Shown here: positions 1 through 5,518 of the stretch, piece after piece
Layout of the letters: each line of letters opens with the position of its first letter
Position numbering within the stretch: the first letter of the stretch is position 1
Source of the DNA: Bacteroidales bacterium
Lineage (GTDB): Bacteria > Bacteroidota > Bacteroidia > Bacteroidales > VadinHA17
NCBI GenBank assembly: GCA_025455535.1
Contig: JALOMM010000115.1
Span: forward strand, 1-5,740
Direction of reading: 5' to 3'
DNA: 5,740 nucleotides
Translations under genes and position numbers: made by a program
Notes under the pieces: generated by a model
What the model was told of the DNA's origin: nothing
The model's database searches: none
Seen by the model: the letters and a program-made list of their open reading frames with translations, nothing else

Positions 1-170
1 TTCAGTTTTTAAGTTTAACAAAAGAAGGGGGGGGATTGTTGTGCGGCAGCCGGGGAAACCGTTTTAGCATTTTTTTCCGTGGTTGCAATCAGTACAAATA
101 CTTCCACCGTCGTTAACGGGGCACAGGTATGTAAAAAAGTCTTAAAGTCTAAAGGTCTGATGTCCTGAGG
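1..170. other. Left-edge region without a supported gene
   Basis: No convincing coding region was found here on either strand. Open stretches are short (a plus-strand frame running in from the left edge stops at 114-116) and their translations match no family I recognise. The stretch holds a run of eight G at 27-34, a T-rich run near 70-76 and the small palindrome CGTTAACG at about 112-119. Its right end (from 136) is the short repeat described separately. It is the 3' flank of the minus-strand ATPase gene. I see no clear hairpin followed by a T-run that would make a terminator. Confidence 0.5.
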
Positions 171-173
171 TCA
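136..173. repeat. Degenerate tandem repeat of 7-8 bp units touching the ATPase stop codon
   Basis: Reading the plus strand, five units follow one another: AAAGTCTT, AAAGTCTA, AAGGTCT, GATGTCCT and GAGGTCA. GTC recurs at 139, 147, 155, 162 and 170, so the period is 8, 8, 7, 8. The last unit contains the complement of the TGA stop codon of the minus-strand ATPase gene, so the array starts exactly where that reading frame ends. The units are direct repeats and do not fold on themselves. The unit differs from the heptamer at the other end of the same gene. Function is unknown; it could be replication slippage product, a remnant of a repeat family, or part of a transcript 3' end. Confidence 0.6.
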
Positions 174-884
174 AAATTTTCCTGTAAGCTGTCTGAAGGA
201 GTCTTCGAGCCTGGCGCCGGAGAGAGCTGAAATTTCTTCGACGGAGCCGTCGGCCACGATACGGCCGTGGTCAATTATTATCACCCTGCTGCATATTGCC
301 TCCACCTCCTGCATGATATGGGTTGACAGCATGACAGTGCGTTCGCTGCCCACGGCGGAAATAAGATTACGGATCTCCACTATCTGGTTCGGGTCGAGGC
401 CTGTCGTCGCCTCGTCGAGGATGAGCACTTCGGGGTCATGGATCAGTGCCTGTGCCAGCCCCACCCTCTGCCTGTATCCCTTTGAGAGGGCACCGATTTT
501 CTTTCCCTGTTCTGGGGTGAGCCCTGTCCGTTCGATCACAGTCTCGACCGCTTCCCGGCGTTTTCTTCCCAGCGCGTAGATATCAGCCACATAGCCAAGG
601 TATTCCCTGACGTACATCTCAGGATAGAGAGGGTTGTTTTCAGGAAGATATCCTATCATACGCCTCAAAGCTGTTGCCTCGGGGCCTGCCCTGAGGCCGC
701 ATACGGACACCTCACCCGAATCTGCATGAAAGAAGCCGGTAATGATCTTCATCATCGTTGATTTTCCGGCTCCGTTAGGGCCTATGAAACCAACAATTTC
801 ACCTTTGTTTACGGTGAATGAAACGTCATCAAGGGCTTTTTGGGCACCGTAAGACTTGGTCACATGACTTGCTGAAACAGACAT
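171..884 (-). CDS. ABC transporter ATP-binding protein, GldA-like
   Basis: This is a cytoplasmic ATPase subunit that would power an ABC-2 type membrane exporter. With the start at 884 it has 237 residues: Walker A GPNGAGKST (35-43), a Q-loop region GYLPENNPLYPEM where E82 stands in place of Gln, signature LSKGYRQR (133-140), Walker B VLILDEAT (153-160), D-loop GLDPNQ and switch His189 in LSTHIMQEVEA. LPENNPLYPEMYVREYL and LSKGYRQRVGLAQAL are typical of the GldA group of Bacteroidetes, first known from gliding motility but also common in non-gliders. GldA proteins are usually nearer 300 residues; this one still ends in LEDSFRQLT, the usual last motif, so it seems shortened before that motif rather than cut off. 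Walker B has DEAT where DEPT is usual. A longer in-frame start at 962 would add 26 residues encoded by repeats; MSVSASHVTKSYG is the normal family N-terminus, so 884 is preferred. No Shine-Dalgarno is visible. No permease gene is in the window, so the substrate is unknown. It lies downstream of the stress-protein gene on the same strand. Confidence 0.88.
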   Translation of the reverse strand: MSVSASHVTKSYGAQKALDDVSFTVNKGEIVGFIGPNGAGKSTMMKIITGFFHADSGEVSVCGLRAGPEATALRRMIGYLPENNPLYPEMYVREYLGYVADIYALGRKRREAVETVIERTGLTPEQGKKIGALSKGYRQRVGLAQALIHDPEVLILDEATTGLDPNQIVEIRNLISAVGSERTVMLSTHIMQEVEAICSRVIIIDHGRIVADGSVEEISALSGARLEDSFRQLTGKF

Positions 885-889
885 GAAGG

Positions 890-917
890 GATTTGCGATT
901 TGCGATTTGCGATTTGC
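890..917. repeat. Tandem heptamer array, left block (4 x GATTTGC)
   Basis: Four perfect tandem copies of GATTTGC occupy 890-896, 897-903, 904-910 and 911-917. On the minus strand the unit reads GCAAATC, which is AAATCGC in another phase and so belongs to the same heptamer family as the block at 938-969 but in opposite orientation. The array begins six bases upstream of the preferred ATPase start codon. Seven is not a multiple of three, so copy-number change would shift any frame read through it. Confidence 0.9.
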
Positions 918-937
918 GAATGGCTTAAAGCTTTCAT

Positions 938-969
938 AAATCGAAAATCGCACATCGCACATCGCACAT
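938..969. repeat. Tandem heptamer array, right block (AAATCGC family)
   Basis: Successive heptamers on the plus strand are AAATCGA (938-944), AAATCGC (945-951), ACATCGC (952-958) and ACATCGC (959-965), then a partial ACAT (966-969). The units change stepwise, as expected if copies arose by duplication followed by substitution. On the minus strand the outer units read ATGTGCG, so an ATG occurs at 969, 962 and 955, one in each reading frame. The block ends eight bases from the stop codon of the stress-protein gene. Confidence 0.85.
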
Positions 970-977
970 TAACAGTG

Positions 978-1820
978 CTACCCGTACATGAACTGCCCCA
1001 CATTAGCGAAGGCTGATGACGGGTTCACGCAGCATACCGGTATCTTGGAGCTGTTGGCTATGATATACTGTTCCTTGGCCCCCATGACATAATCGGCGAA
1101 GGTGATATCCTTGGTTGTCATGATGAGAATCAGGTCAGCTTTCATCTCCTGGGCGATCTCTATTGTACGCTCTGCTATCTTGTCTGAGGGTATCTCCTTG
1201 ATCTCATACTCTATGTTGTTCTGTATGAGCATCCTGACAGTATAGTTCAGGTTGAGGTTGGTCTTTTTGGCCAGTGACTCATCCTTACGTGAAGCCTTAA
1301 GGATATGGATCTTTGAGTCGAAGTATTTGCCCATGAAGATAGCCATCGAGAGCTTCTCCTTTTCTTCGGAACGGAAGTCTACGGGGAATACAATATTATG
1401 ATATCTCTCATTATCGTCAGGGGGAGCCTGCACCACTATGAACGGCACCTTTGATTTGGCGATGACCTTCAGGGCCCAGCTGCCCGTTACCTTCTGCATT
1501 CCCACCATGCCATGGGTTCCCATTACCACCAGTGACGCACCGCGGTCATTCACGAACTCGGGGATATGCTTGAAAATAGTGCCGCGCTGAACATGCGTCT
1601 TCACCGTCACGCCAAAATTACGGCCAATCTCATTAGCCTTGATATTCATTGCAGCCTGCTTGGCCTTGACCCCGCCGTCGGTGGTGATCTTTTCAACGAT
1701 GTGCAACAGGCAGACATCATTGTGGGTCATCCGCGATATCTTAACGGCGTGCTGCAATGCATACTCCGCTATGGGAGTGAAATCCCACGGAACTACTATT
1801 ATTTTGCTGTCAACTTCCAT
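978..1820 (-). CDS. Universal stress protein with two tandem USP domains
   Basis: This 280-residue protein contains two Usp domains in a row, as is common for Bacteroidetes. Domain 1 (about 5-131) starts IIVVPWDFTPIAEYAL, with D13 at the usual nucleotide-contact position, and has the loop GTHG (101-104) followed by G113-S114 before ALKVIAKSKVPFIVV. The classic ATP-binding pattern is G-2X-G-9X-G-S/T; here the second gap is 8, a variant I associate with this phylum. Domain 2 (about 141-266) begins NIVFPVDF with D148 but has MTTKDITFADYVMG in place of the glycine-rich loop, so it probably does not bind ATP in the usual way. Usp proteins are cytoplasmic and help cells survive starvation and other stress; the biochemical action of most is unclear. 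The start at 1820 is set by the conserved first strand just after it; AAGGA lies only about two bases before the ATG. The gene is transcribed divergently from asnS and precedes the ATPase gene on the same strand. Confidence 0.92.
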   Translation of the reverse strand: MEVDSKIIVVPWDFTPIAEYALQHAVKISRMTHNDVCLLHIVEKITTDGGVKAKQAAMNIKANEIGRNFGVTVKTHVQRGTIFKHIPEFVNDRGASLVVMGTHGMVGMQKVTGSWALKVIAKSKVPFIVVQAPPDDNERYHNIVFPVDFRSEEKEKLSMAIFMGKYFDSKIHILKASRKDESLAKKTNLNLNYTVRMLIQNNIEYEIKEIPSDKIAERTIEIAQEMKADLILIMTTKDITFADYVMGAKEQYIIANSSKIPVCCVNPSSAFANVGQFMYG

Positions 1821-1847
1821 ATCCTTAAGATTATCAGTTCTGAGACG

Positions 1848-1878
1848 TAAAAGTATCTATTTTCCTTGATAATACAAA
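1848..1878 (-). promoter_or_regulatory. Candidate Bacteroidetes-type promoter for the stress-protein gene
   Basis: On the minus strand TTTG (1878-1875) is followed after exactly 19 bases by TACTTTTA (1855-1848). The Bacteroidetes primary sigma factor recognises TTTG near -33 and TAnnTTTG near -7, so this matches in all but the last base and has suitable spacing. Transcription would then begin around 1841 and leave a leader of about 20 bases before the ATG at 1820. This rests on pattern matching only. Confidence 0.45.
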
Positions 1879-1984
1879 TAGTTAAAATCTATACTGAAAG
1901 TCAGGATTTTAAAGGGAGGGGTCATATTCGCACAAAAACAGTGCCATTTATCAACAGCTTACAATATTAAGAAGAACAAAATGC

Positions 1985-1992
1985 TATTTTTG
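1985..1992 (+). promoter_or_regulatory. Candidate -7 element for the asnS-rpoN operon
   Basis: TATTTTTG matches the Bacteroidetes -7 consensus TAnnTTTG exactly and lies 23 bases before the asnS ATG. No clear TTTG is found at the proper distance upstream, so support is partial. Initiation here would leave a very short leader of under 20 bases. Another start site further left cannot be excluded. Confidence 0.35.
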
Positions 1993-1999
1993 TCGGTGT

Positions 2000-2006
2000 A
2001 AAGGGA
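2000..2006 (+). promoter_or_regulatory. Possible ribosome binding site of asnS
   Basis: AAAGGGA ends nine bases before the ATG at 2016. It is a weak match to a Shine-Dalgarno sequence; Bacteroidetes often do without one. It agrees with the start chosen from the N-terminal family match. Confidence 0.35.
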
Positions 2007-2015
2007 ATATCATTT

Positions 2016-3404
2016 ATGAAGAGGAAAAAAGTAAAGGAGCTTCTTGCAAATCCTGTTATCGGGGAAAAGGTTCTTGTCAAGGGATGGGTAAGGACAAAGA
2101 GAGAGATAAAGAACGTAGCTTTTGTTGCGCTTAATGACGGTTCGACCCTGAATAATATACAGGTCGTAATCGAATTAAGTGCCTTCCCTGCTGACCTGTT
2201 GAAGGATATCACCACGGGTGCGAGCCTGGGCGTCACAGGGACTATGGAGGCGTCACAGGGCAAGGGACAGAGTGTCGAGGTTCTGGCTTCCGATCTGGTC
2301 CTTTACGGCAAATGTGACCCTGACACTTATCCGTTGCAGAAGAAAGGGCATTCGATGGAGTTTCTCCGTGAGATAGCCCATCTCCGTTTTCGCACCAATA
2401 CTTTCGGGGCCGTCATGCGGATAAGGCATGCGCTGGCCTTCGCCATTCACAAGTATTACAATGACAGGGGATTTTTCTACCTGCATACCCCCATTATAAC
2501 GGGAAGTGATGCAGAGGGTGCCGGTGAGATGTTCCATGTCACCACCTTTGATCTTAAAAACCCGCCGCGAACAGAGAGCGGTGAGATTGACTACGACAAG
2601 GATTTCTTCGGCAAACCGACCAACCTCACCGTGTCAGGCCAGCTTGAGGGTGAGCTCGGCGCCCTGTCGCTTGGCGAGATCTATACGTTTGGCCCGACGT
2701 TCAGGGCTGAGAACTCCAACACTCCCCGTCACCTGGCTGAGTTCTGGATGATAGAGCCTGAGATGGCTTTCTGGGATCTAAACGATAACATGGATCTGGC
2801 TGAGGATTTCCTGAAGTATCTTATCAGGTATGCTCTTGAGAACTGCCGTGAGGATCTTGAATTCCTTGACAAGATGATAGACAAGGGTCTCATCGAAAGG
2901 CTGGAGTTTGTGCTTGCCAACAGTTTCATAAGGCTCCCCTATACTGAAGCGATAAAGATACTGGAGGCGGCTGACCGCAAGTGGGAATACCAGGTAGGAT
3001 GGGGGCGTGACCTGCAGGCAGAGCATGAGCGTTATCTTGTTGAAGTGCACTTCAGGTGCCCTGTCATACTGACCGACTATCCGAAAACGATAAAGGCCTT
3101 TTACATGAAGCAAAATGATGACGGTCTTACCGTAAGGGCGATGGATGTGCTCTTCCCCGGCATAGGCGAGATCATCGGGGGGTCACAGAGGGAAGAGGAT
3201 CTTGACAAGCTTACGCAGAGGATAGAAGAGCTGAATCTTCCGCTGAAGGACCTGTGGTGGTATCTTGACACCCGGCGGTTTGGCACGGCTCCTCATTCGG
3301 GATTTGGACTGGGCTTTGAGCGTCTCGTTCTTTTCATGACGGGCATGTCGAATATCCGTGATGTGATCCCGTTTCCGCGCACGCCGCGCAATGCAGAGTT
3401 TTAA
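2016..3404 (+). CDS. asnS: Asparagine--tRNA ligase
   Basis: Asparaginyl-tRNA synthetase attaches asparagine to tRNA-Asn in the cytoplasm using ATP. The 462 residues fit the usual bacterial length of about 466. An N-terminal OB-fold anticodon-binding domain (about 15-100) includes [25 protein letters not shown]. The class II catalytic core follows: the motif 1 region around 119-162 ([19 protein letters not shown] to LHTPIIT), motif 2 [21 protein letters not shown] (229-249) and motif 3 [12 protein letters not shown] (429-440), ending [12 protein letters not shown]. The segment from MFHVTTFDL through [22 protein letters not shown] matches the bacterial AsnRS pattern and separates it from AspRS and from archaeal-type enzymes. 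No key motif is missing. Presence of this enzyme implies direct charging of tRNA-Asn, although it does not rule out a GatCAB route elsewhere. rpoN follows after 21 bp on the same strand, so co-transcription is likely; I recall the asnS-rpoN order from other Bacteroidetes genomes. Confidence 0.97.
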   Translation: MKRKKVKELLANPVIGEKVLVKGWVRTKREIKNVAFVALNDGSTLNNIQVVIELSAFPADLLKDITTGASLGVTGTMEASQGKGQSVEVLASDLVLYGKCDPDTYPLQKKGHSMEFLREIAHLRFRTNTFGAVMRIRHALAFAIHKYYNDRGFFYLHTPIITGSDAEGAGEMFHVTTFDLKNPPRTESGEIDYDKDFFGKPTNLTVSGQLEGELGALSLGEIYTFGPTFRAENSNTPRHLAEFWMIEPEMAFWDLNDNMDLAEDFLKYLIRYALENCREDLEFLDKMIDKGLIERLEFVLANSFIRLPYTEAIKILEAADRKWEYQVGWGRDLQAEHERYLVEVHFRCPVILTDYPKTIKAFYMKQNDDGLTVRAMDVLFPGIGEIIGGSQREEDLDKLTQRIEELNLPLKDLWWYLDTRRFGTAPHSGFGLGFERLVLFMTGMSNIRDVIPFPRTPRNAEF

Positions 3405-3425
3405 TCAGGATGAATTACTGAAGGT

Positions 3426-4886
3426 ATGCTCAACCAGAAGTTACAGCAAAAACTGCTTCAGAAGCTTTCACCGCAGCAGATACAGATGATCAAGCTGCTG
3501 GAGGTTCCTGCAATGCAGCTTGAGCAGCGTATCAAGAAGGAGATGGAGGAGAACCCGGCCCTTGAGGAAGGTCCGGAGGAGGAAGAGATACAGGGCAGCG
3601 ACGAAGATGAGATAAACGACGAGGAGGAAGTACGCGAACAGGAAGAGTTCTCCCTTGATGACTACCTGAATGACGAGGACATTCCTGACTACAGGCTGCA
3701 GTCAAACAATGCATCGAAGGATGAGGAGCGCCGGGAAGAGATTCCTTTTTCAGCAGGCTCCTCCTTCCATGATAACCTGATCTCACAGTTTAACCTGAGG
3801 GTCTCCACGGAAAGGGAGCAGACGCTGGGCGAGTATATCATAGGCAATATAGACGATGACGGGTACCTGCGAAGAGAGGTTGAGAACATGGTTGACGACC
3901 TCGCCTTCCTGCAGAACATTACCACCGACACCGATGAGCTTAACAGGGTGCTGGAGATAATCCATGATCTCGAACCGTCAGGTGTCGGAGCCCGTGATCT
4001 GCGTGAGTGCCTGCTGCTTCAGCTTGAACGGAAAGATCAGTCATCTCCGTCTGTCAGGCTCGCCTCAACCATTATCAGGGACTACTTCGACGAGTTCTCG
4101 AGGCGGCATTATGAAAAAATCATGTCGCGGCTCATGATTGGTGAGGAAGAGATGAAAGGGGTCATTGATGAGGTTTTAAAGCTCAACCCGAAGCCGGGAG
4201 GAGCAGTGAGCGATCCTTACAGCAAGACTGCCCAGCATATCATACCTGACTTTATACTTGAGCAGGCTGACTACGGGCTTGAACTGAGCCTTAACAACCG
4301 CAACATCCCGGAGCTGAAGATCAGCAAGGGATACAGCGAGATGCTCGAGTCATATGCGCGTGACAAGGCTGCCGGCAAGCAGAACCGTGATGCCATTATG
4401 TTTGTCAAGCAGAAGCTTGATTCGGCAAAATGGTTTATCGATGCCATCAAGCAGAGGCAGAACACCCTCCTTCTTACCATGAATGCGATACTTGAATATC
4501 AGAAGGAGTATTTTGCCGAGGGTGATGACACCAGGCTGAGGCCGATGATACTGAAGGACATTGCGGAGATGACCGGGCTTGACATCTCGACCATATCACG
4601 TGTGGCGAACAGCAAGTATATTCAGACCCACTTCGGGATCTATCCCCTGAAGTTCTTCTTCTCTGAGGGTATGCAGACCGATGCCGGCGATGAGGTTTCA
4701 ACGCGCGAGATAAAGAGGATACTTCAGGAGTGTCTGGGCAGTGAGGATAAGCGCAGGCCACTTACTGACGAGAAGCTTACTGAAATACTGCAGGAGAAAG
4801 GGTACCAGATAGCCCGTCGTACTGTGGCCAAATACAGGGAACAGTTAAATATTCCTGTTGCCAGGATGAGGAAGGAGATAAAATGA
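3426..4886 (+). CDS. rpoN: RNA polymerase sigma-54 factor
   Basis: Sigma-54 directs RNA polymerase to -24/-12 promoters (GG...GC type) and needs an AAA+ enhancer-binding activator to open them. The 486 residues show all regions in order. Region I is the Gln- and Leu-rich activator-contact helix pair (about 4-48, QKLLQKLSPQQIQMIKLLEVP). Region II is a strongly acidic linker (about 48-105). The core-binding domain (about 108-260) carries GNIDDDGYLRRE, LEPSGVGARDLRECLLLQL (182-200) and LNPKPGG. The DNA-binding part has a helix-turn-helix (about 375-396, LKDIAEMTGLDISTISRVANSK) and the diagnostic RpoN box ARRTVAKYRE (463-472). The start at 3426 gives the normal family N-terminus. AAGG sits one base before the ATG, too close for a good ribosome site, so translation may partly depend on asnS. 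The 3' end overlaps the next gene by ATGA. No activator gene or anti-sigma modulator is visible in this window, so its regulon cannot be inferred here. Confidence 0.97.
   Translation: MLNQKLQQKLLQKLSPQQIQMIKLLEVPAMQLEQRIKKEMEENPALEEGPEEEEIQGSDEDEINDEEEVREQEEFSLDDYLNDEDIPDYRLQSNNASKDEERREEIPFSAGSSFHDNLISQFNLRVSTEREQTLGEYIIGNIDDDGYLRREVENMVDDLAFLQNITTDTDELNRVLEIIHDLEPSGVGARDLRECLLLQLERKDQSSPSVRLASTIIRDYFDEFSRRHYEKIMSRLMIGEEEMKGVIDEVLKLNPKPGGAVSDPYSKTAQHIIPDFILEQADYGLELSLNNRNIPELKISKGYSEMLESYARDKAAGKQNRDAIMFVKQKLDSAKWFIDAIKQRQNTLLLTMNAILEYQKEYFAEGDDTRLRPMILKDIAEMTGLDISTISRVANSKYIQTHFGIYPLKFFFSEGMQTDAGDEVSTREIKRILQECLGSEDKRRPLTDEKLTEILQEKGYQIARRTVAKYREQLNIPVARMRKEIK
4872..4877 (+). promoter_or_regulatory. 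Shine-Dalgarno site of the PAP2-like gene inside rpoN
   Basis: AAGGAG lies within the last codons of rpoN and five bases before the ATG at 4883. It is the best ribosome-binding match in the window. Together with the ATGA overlap it supports translational coupling of the downstream membrane protein to rpoN. Confidence 0.6.
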
Positions 4887-5518
4887 ACGAAGGGAGAGGG
4901 GCATGGACAGGTAACCTGGCAAGGGTTCTTTCAGTTGTTTTTCATCCTCTGTTTGTACCGCTGTACGGACTGCTTATAATTTACAGCTCACCCACACTGC
5001 TCTCCTTTATCCCCTTTGAGATGAAGAGGATAATATTCATTCTTGTCTCGGCTAATAACGTTATACTTCCGCTCTCGGTAGCTGCAATATTATATTCAAG
5101 GGGGGCCATCAGTACATTCAATGCCAGGGACCGTAATGAAAGGGTTTTGCTGCTTACTTTCGCCCTTATGATGTATACCGTGACAGCGGTGCTCCTTATG
5201 AAGACCCCCGTGCCAAACCTGTTCAAGGCATATTTTGTTTCGATTGCCGTTGTGACCCTGGTCACCCTGGTGATCACCGCTTTCTACAGGCTCTCACTTC
5301 ATGCTGCAGGCATAGGAGGATTGCTTTCTCTGGTGGCCTTCATGATTCTGCTGTACAATATAAGCTCGGCGTGGCAACTGATAATTGTGCTGCTGCTGGG
5401 CGGGGCAGTGATGTCAGCCAGGATTTACCTCGATGACCACAAGCCGTCAGAAGTATGGTCAGGTCTCTTTATCGGCGCAGGCGTCATGTCCGCTGCCCTT
5501 TACCTGCTTCTTAAGTAA
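4883..5518 (+). CDS. PAP2-like integral membrane protein with altered catalytic motifs
   Basis: This 211-residue protein has about six or seven hydrophobic helices (roughly 22-36, 48-72, 89-106, 118-134, 141-159, 164-178, 193-210). PAP2 (type 2 phosphatidic acid phosphatase) enzymes remove phosphate from lipid or undecaprenyl phosphates in the membrane, with motifs KX6RP, PSGH and SRX5HX3D. Here the third motif is recognisable as R180-IYLDD-H186-KPS-E190, with Glu in place of the final Asp and the usual VxxGxxxG context after it. The second motif is LSLH (137-140), which keeps Ser and His but loses Pro and Gly. The first may be RDRNER (82-87) without the Pro. Two His and two Arg could still support chemistry, but activity is uncertain. 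The start overlaps the rpoN stop (ATGA) and is preceded by a good AAGGAG. The last 60 bases overlap the convergent glycosyltransferase gene. It could be a lipid-phosphate phosphatase or a non-catalytic relative; a link to sigma-54 is not implied beyond gene order. Confidence 0.7.
   Translation: MNEGRGAWTGNLARVLSVVFHPLFVPLYGLLIIYSSPTLLSFIPFEMKRIIFILVSANNVILPLSVAAILYSRGAISTFNARDRNERVLLLTFALMMYTVTAVLLMKTPVPNLFKAYFVSIAVVTLVTLVITAFYRLSLHAAGIGGLLSLVAFMILLYNISSAWQLIIVLLLGGAVMSARIYLDDHKPSEVWSGLFIGAGVMSAALYLLLK

Larger units (their letters stand above)
890..970 (-). promoter_or_regulatory. Long imperfect stem-loop between the stress-protein and ATPase genes
   Basis: The two heptamer blocks are inverted relative to each other. 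Pairing 891 with 969 through 919 with 941 gives 25 Watson-Crick pairs out of 29, with mismatches at 893/967, 900/960, 907/953 and 916/944. Three of the mismatches fall at the same place in successive heptamers. The loop is 920-940 and contains the palindrome AAAGCTTT (927-934). If the stress-protein gene and the ATPase gene share a transcript, this hairpin would separate them and end about six bases before the ATPase start codon. It could act in mRNA processing, attenuation or start-codon access; that role is inference. It lacks a T-run and so is not a standard intrinsic terminator. Confidence 0.65.
1821..2015. other. Divergent AT-rich intergenic spacer
   Basis: This 195-bp spacer separates the minus-strand stress-protein gene from plus-strand asnS, so it must hold the promoters for both directions. 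It is clearly richer in A and T than the flanking genes. I see no small gene, tRNA or strong inverted repeat in it. Candidate promoter elements are listed separately. A purine-rich tract AAAGGGAGGGG lies near 1911-1921 and has no assigned role. Confidence 0.7.

Noticed and set aside
27..34. Run of eight G as a phase-variable tract
   Set aside because: No supported gene or promoter overlaps it, so there is nothing for a length change to switch.
104..120. Terminator hairpin downstream of the ATPase gene
   Set aside because: Only 4-bp stems can be drawn and no T-run follows in the transcribed direction.
313..579. Long open frames antisense to the ATPase, stress protein, asnS and rpoN
   Set aside because: They mirror codon patterns of the strongly supported genes on the other strand and show no recognisable domains.
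885..962. ATPase start at 962 instead of 884
   Set aside because: The extra 26 residues are encoded by the repeat blocks and do not resemble any ABC ATPase N-terminus, while MSVSASHVTKSYG at 884 is the expected family start.
890..970. Possible CRISPR array
   Set aside because: Units are only 7 bp with no spacers between them, and the two blocks face each other; this is a short tandem repeat pair.
2229..2260. 12-bp direct repeat GGCGTCACAGGG at 2229-2240 and 2249-2260 inside asnS
   Set aside because: The copies are read in different frames (GVTG and part of ASQG) within a normal AsnRS sequence; chance is the simplest explanation.
3410..3421. Mini reading frame ATG AAT TAC TGA between asnS and rpoN
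   Set aside because: Three codons with no leader-peptide features or attenuator hairpin around them.
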